A stretch of DNA of 6,160 nt, taken from NCBI GenBank assembly GCA_937895985.1, contig CALBKL010000365.1, positions 1 to 6,160 of the forward strand, in the 5' to 3' direction. A program made the position numbers and the translations under genes. Origin of the DNA: an uncultured Solobacterium sp. Its GTDB lineage: Bacteria; Bacillota_I; Bacilli_A; Erysipelotrichales; Erysipelotrichaceae. Under the pieces are notes generated by a model that did not search any database, was not told the origin of the DNA, and saw only the letters and a list, made by a program, of their open reading frames with translations. Below are positions 6,146 to 6,160 of the stretch, piece by piece; position 1 is the stretch's first letter, and each line of letters opens with the position of its first letter.

Positions 6146-6160
6146 TGATGGACTTTGCAC
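6145..6160 (+). CDS. Probable start of a downstream gene, 3' truncated by the window
   Basis: An ATG at 6145 overlaps the TGA of the preceding gene, and a second in-frame ATG follows at 6148. The frame reads MMDFA and is open to the window end. A GAGGG at 6131-6135 lies nine bases before the first ATG and is an acceptable ribosome-binding site. The overlap style matches the rest of this compact unit. Five residues are too few to identify the product. Confidence 0.4.

Overview
The window is a dense, single-strand block of five genes from a low-GC Firmicute, all reading left to right. It starts inside one gene and ends just inside what looks like a sixth. The core order is DUF2232 membrane protein (YybS-like), gdpP, rplI, dnaB, which matches the conserved yybS/yybT(gdpP)-rplI-dnaC neighbourhood of Bacillota. 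The LysM-G5-M23 protein after dnaB, and the family resemblance of the first protein, suggest an Erysipelotrichia-type lineage. That placement is an inference from memory of protein families, not from a search.

Layout: positions 2-883 hold the C-terminal ~95% of a polytopic DUF2232 protein whose true start lies upstream of the window. gdpP (858-2828) overlaps it by 26 nt and encodes the membrane c-di-AMP phosphodiesterase (2 TM, PAS-like, degenerate GGDEF, DHH-DHHA1). rplI (2812-3261, ribosomal protein L9) overlaps gdpP by 17 nt. dnaB (3264-4625, replicative helicase) follows after 2 nt. A membrane-anchored LysM-G5-M23 (LytM-like) protein (4640-6145) follows after 14 nt. An ATG overlapping its stop codon (6145) probably opens the next gene. 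The spacers inside the block total 16 nt, no stretch resembles an intergenic terminator, and no promoter is visible between genes, so transcription as one unit is the simplest reading.

Functionally the unit joins second-messenger turnover (GdpP), translation (L9), replication (DnaB) and an envelope protein. The conserved core is ordinary. The accessory interest lies in the last full gene. Its M23 domain keeps the Asp of the HxxxD motif, the middle YGH histidine and the first His of HxH, but has Phe394 and Thr478 where two of the three zinc-binding histidines belong. It is therefore probably a non-catalytic LytM scaffold or regulator. Smaller observations are a possible RNA pairing that would hide this gene's ribosome-binding site, two compact perfect palindromes inside it, a promoter-like sequence inside dnaB, and a three-unit hexamer repeat in gdpP. 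I saw no RNA gene, insertion sequence, CRISPR array, attachment site or replication origin.
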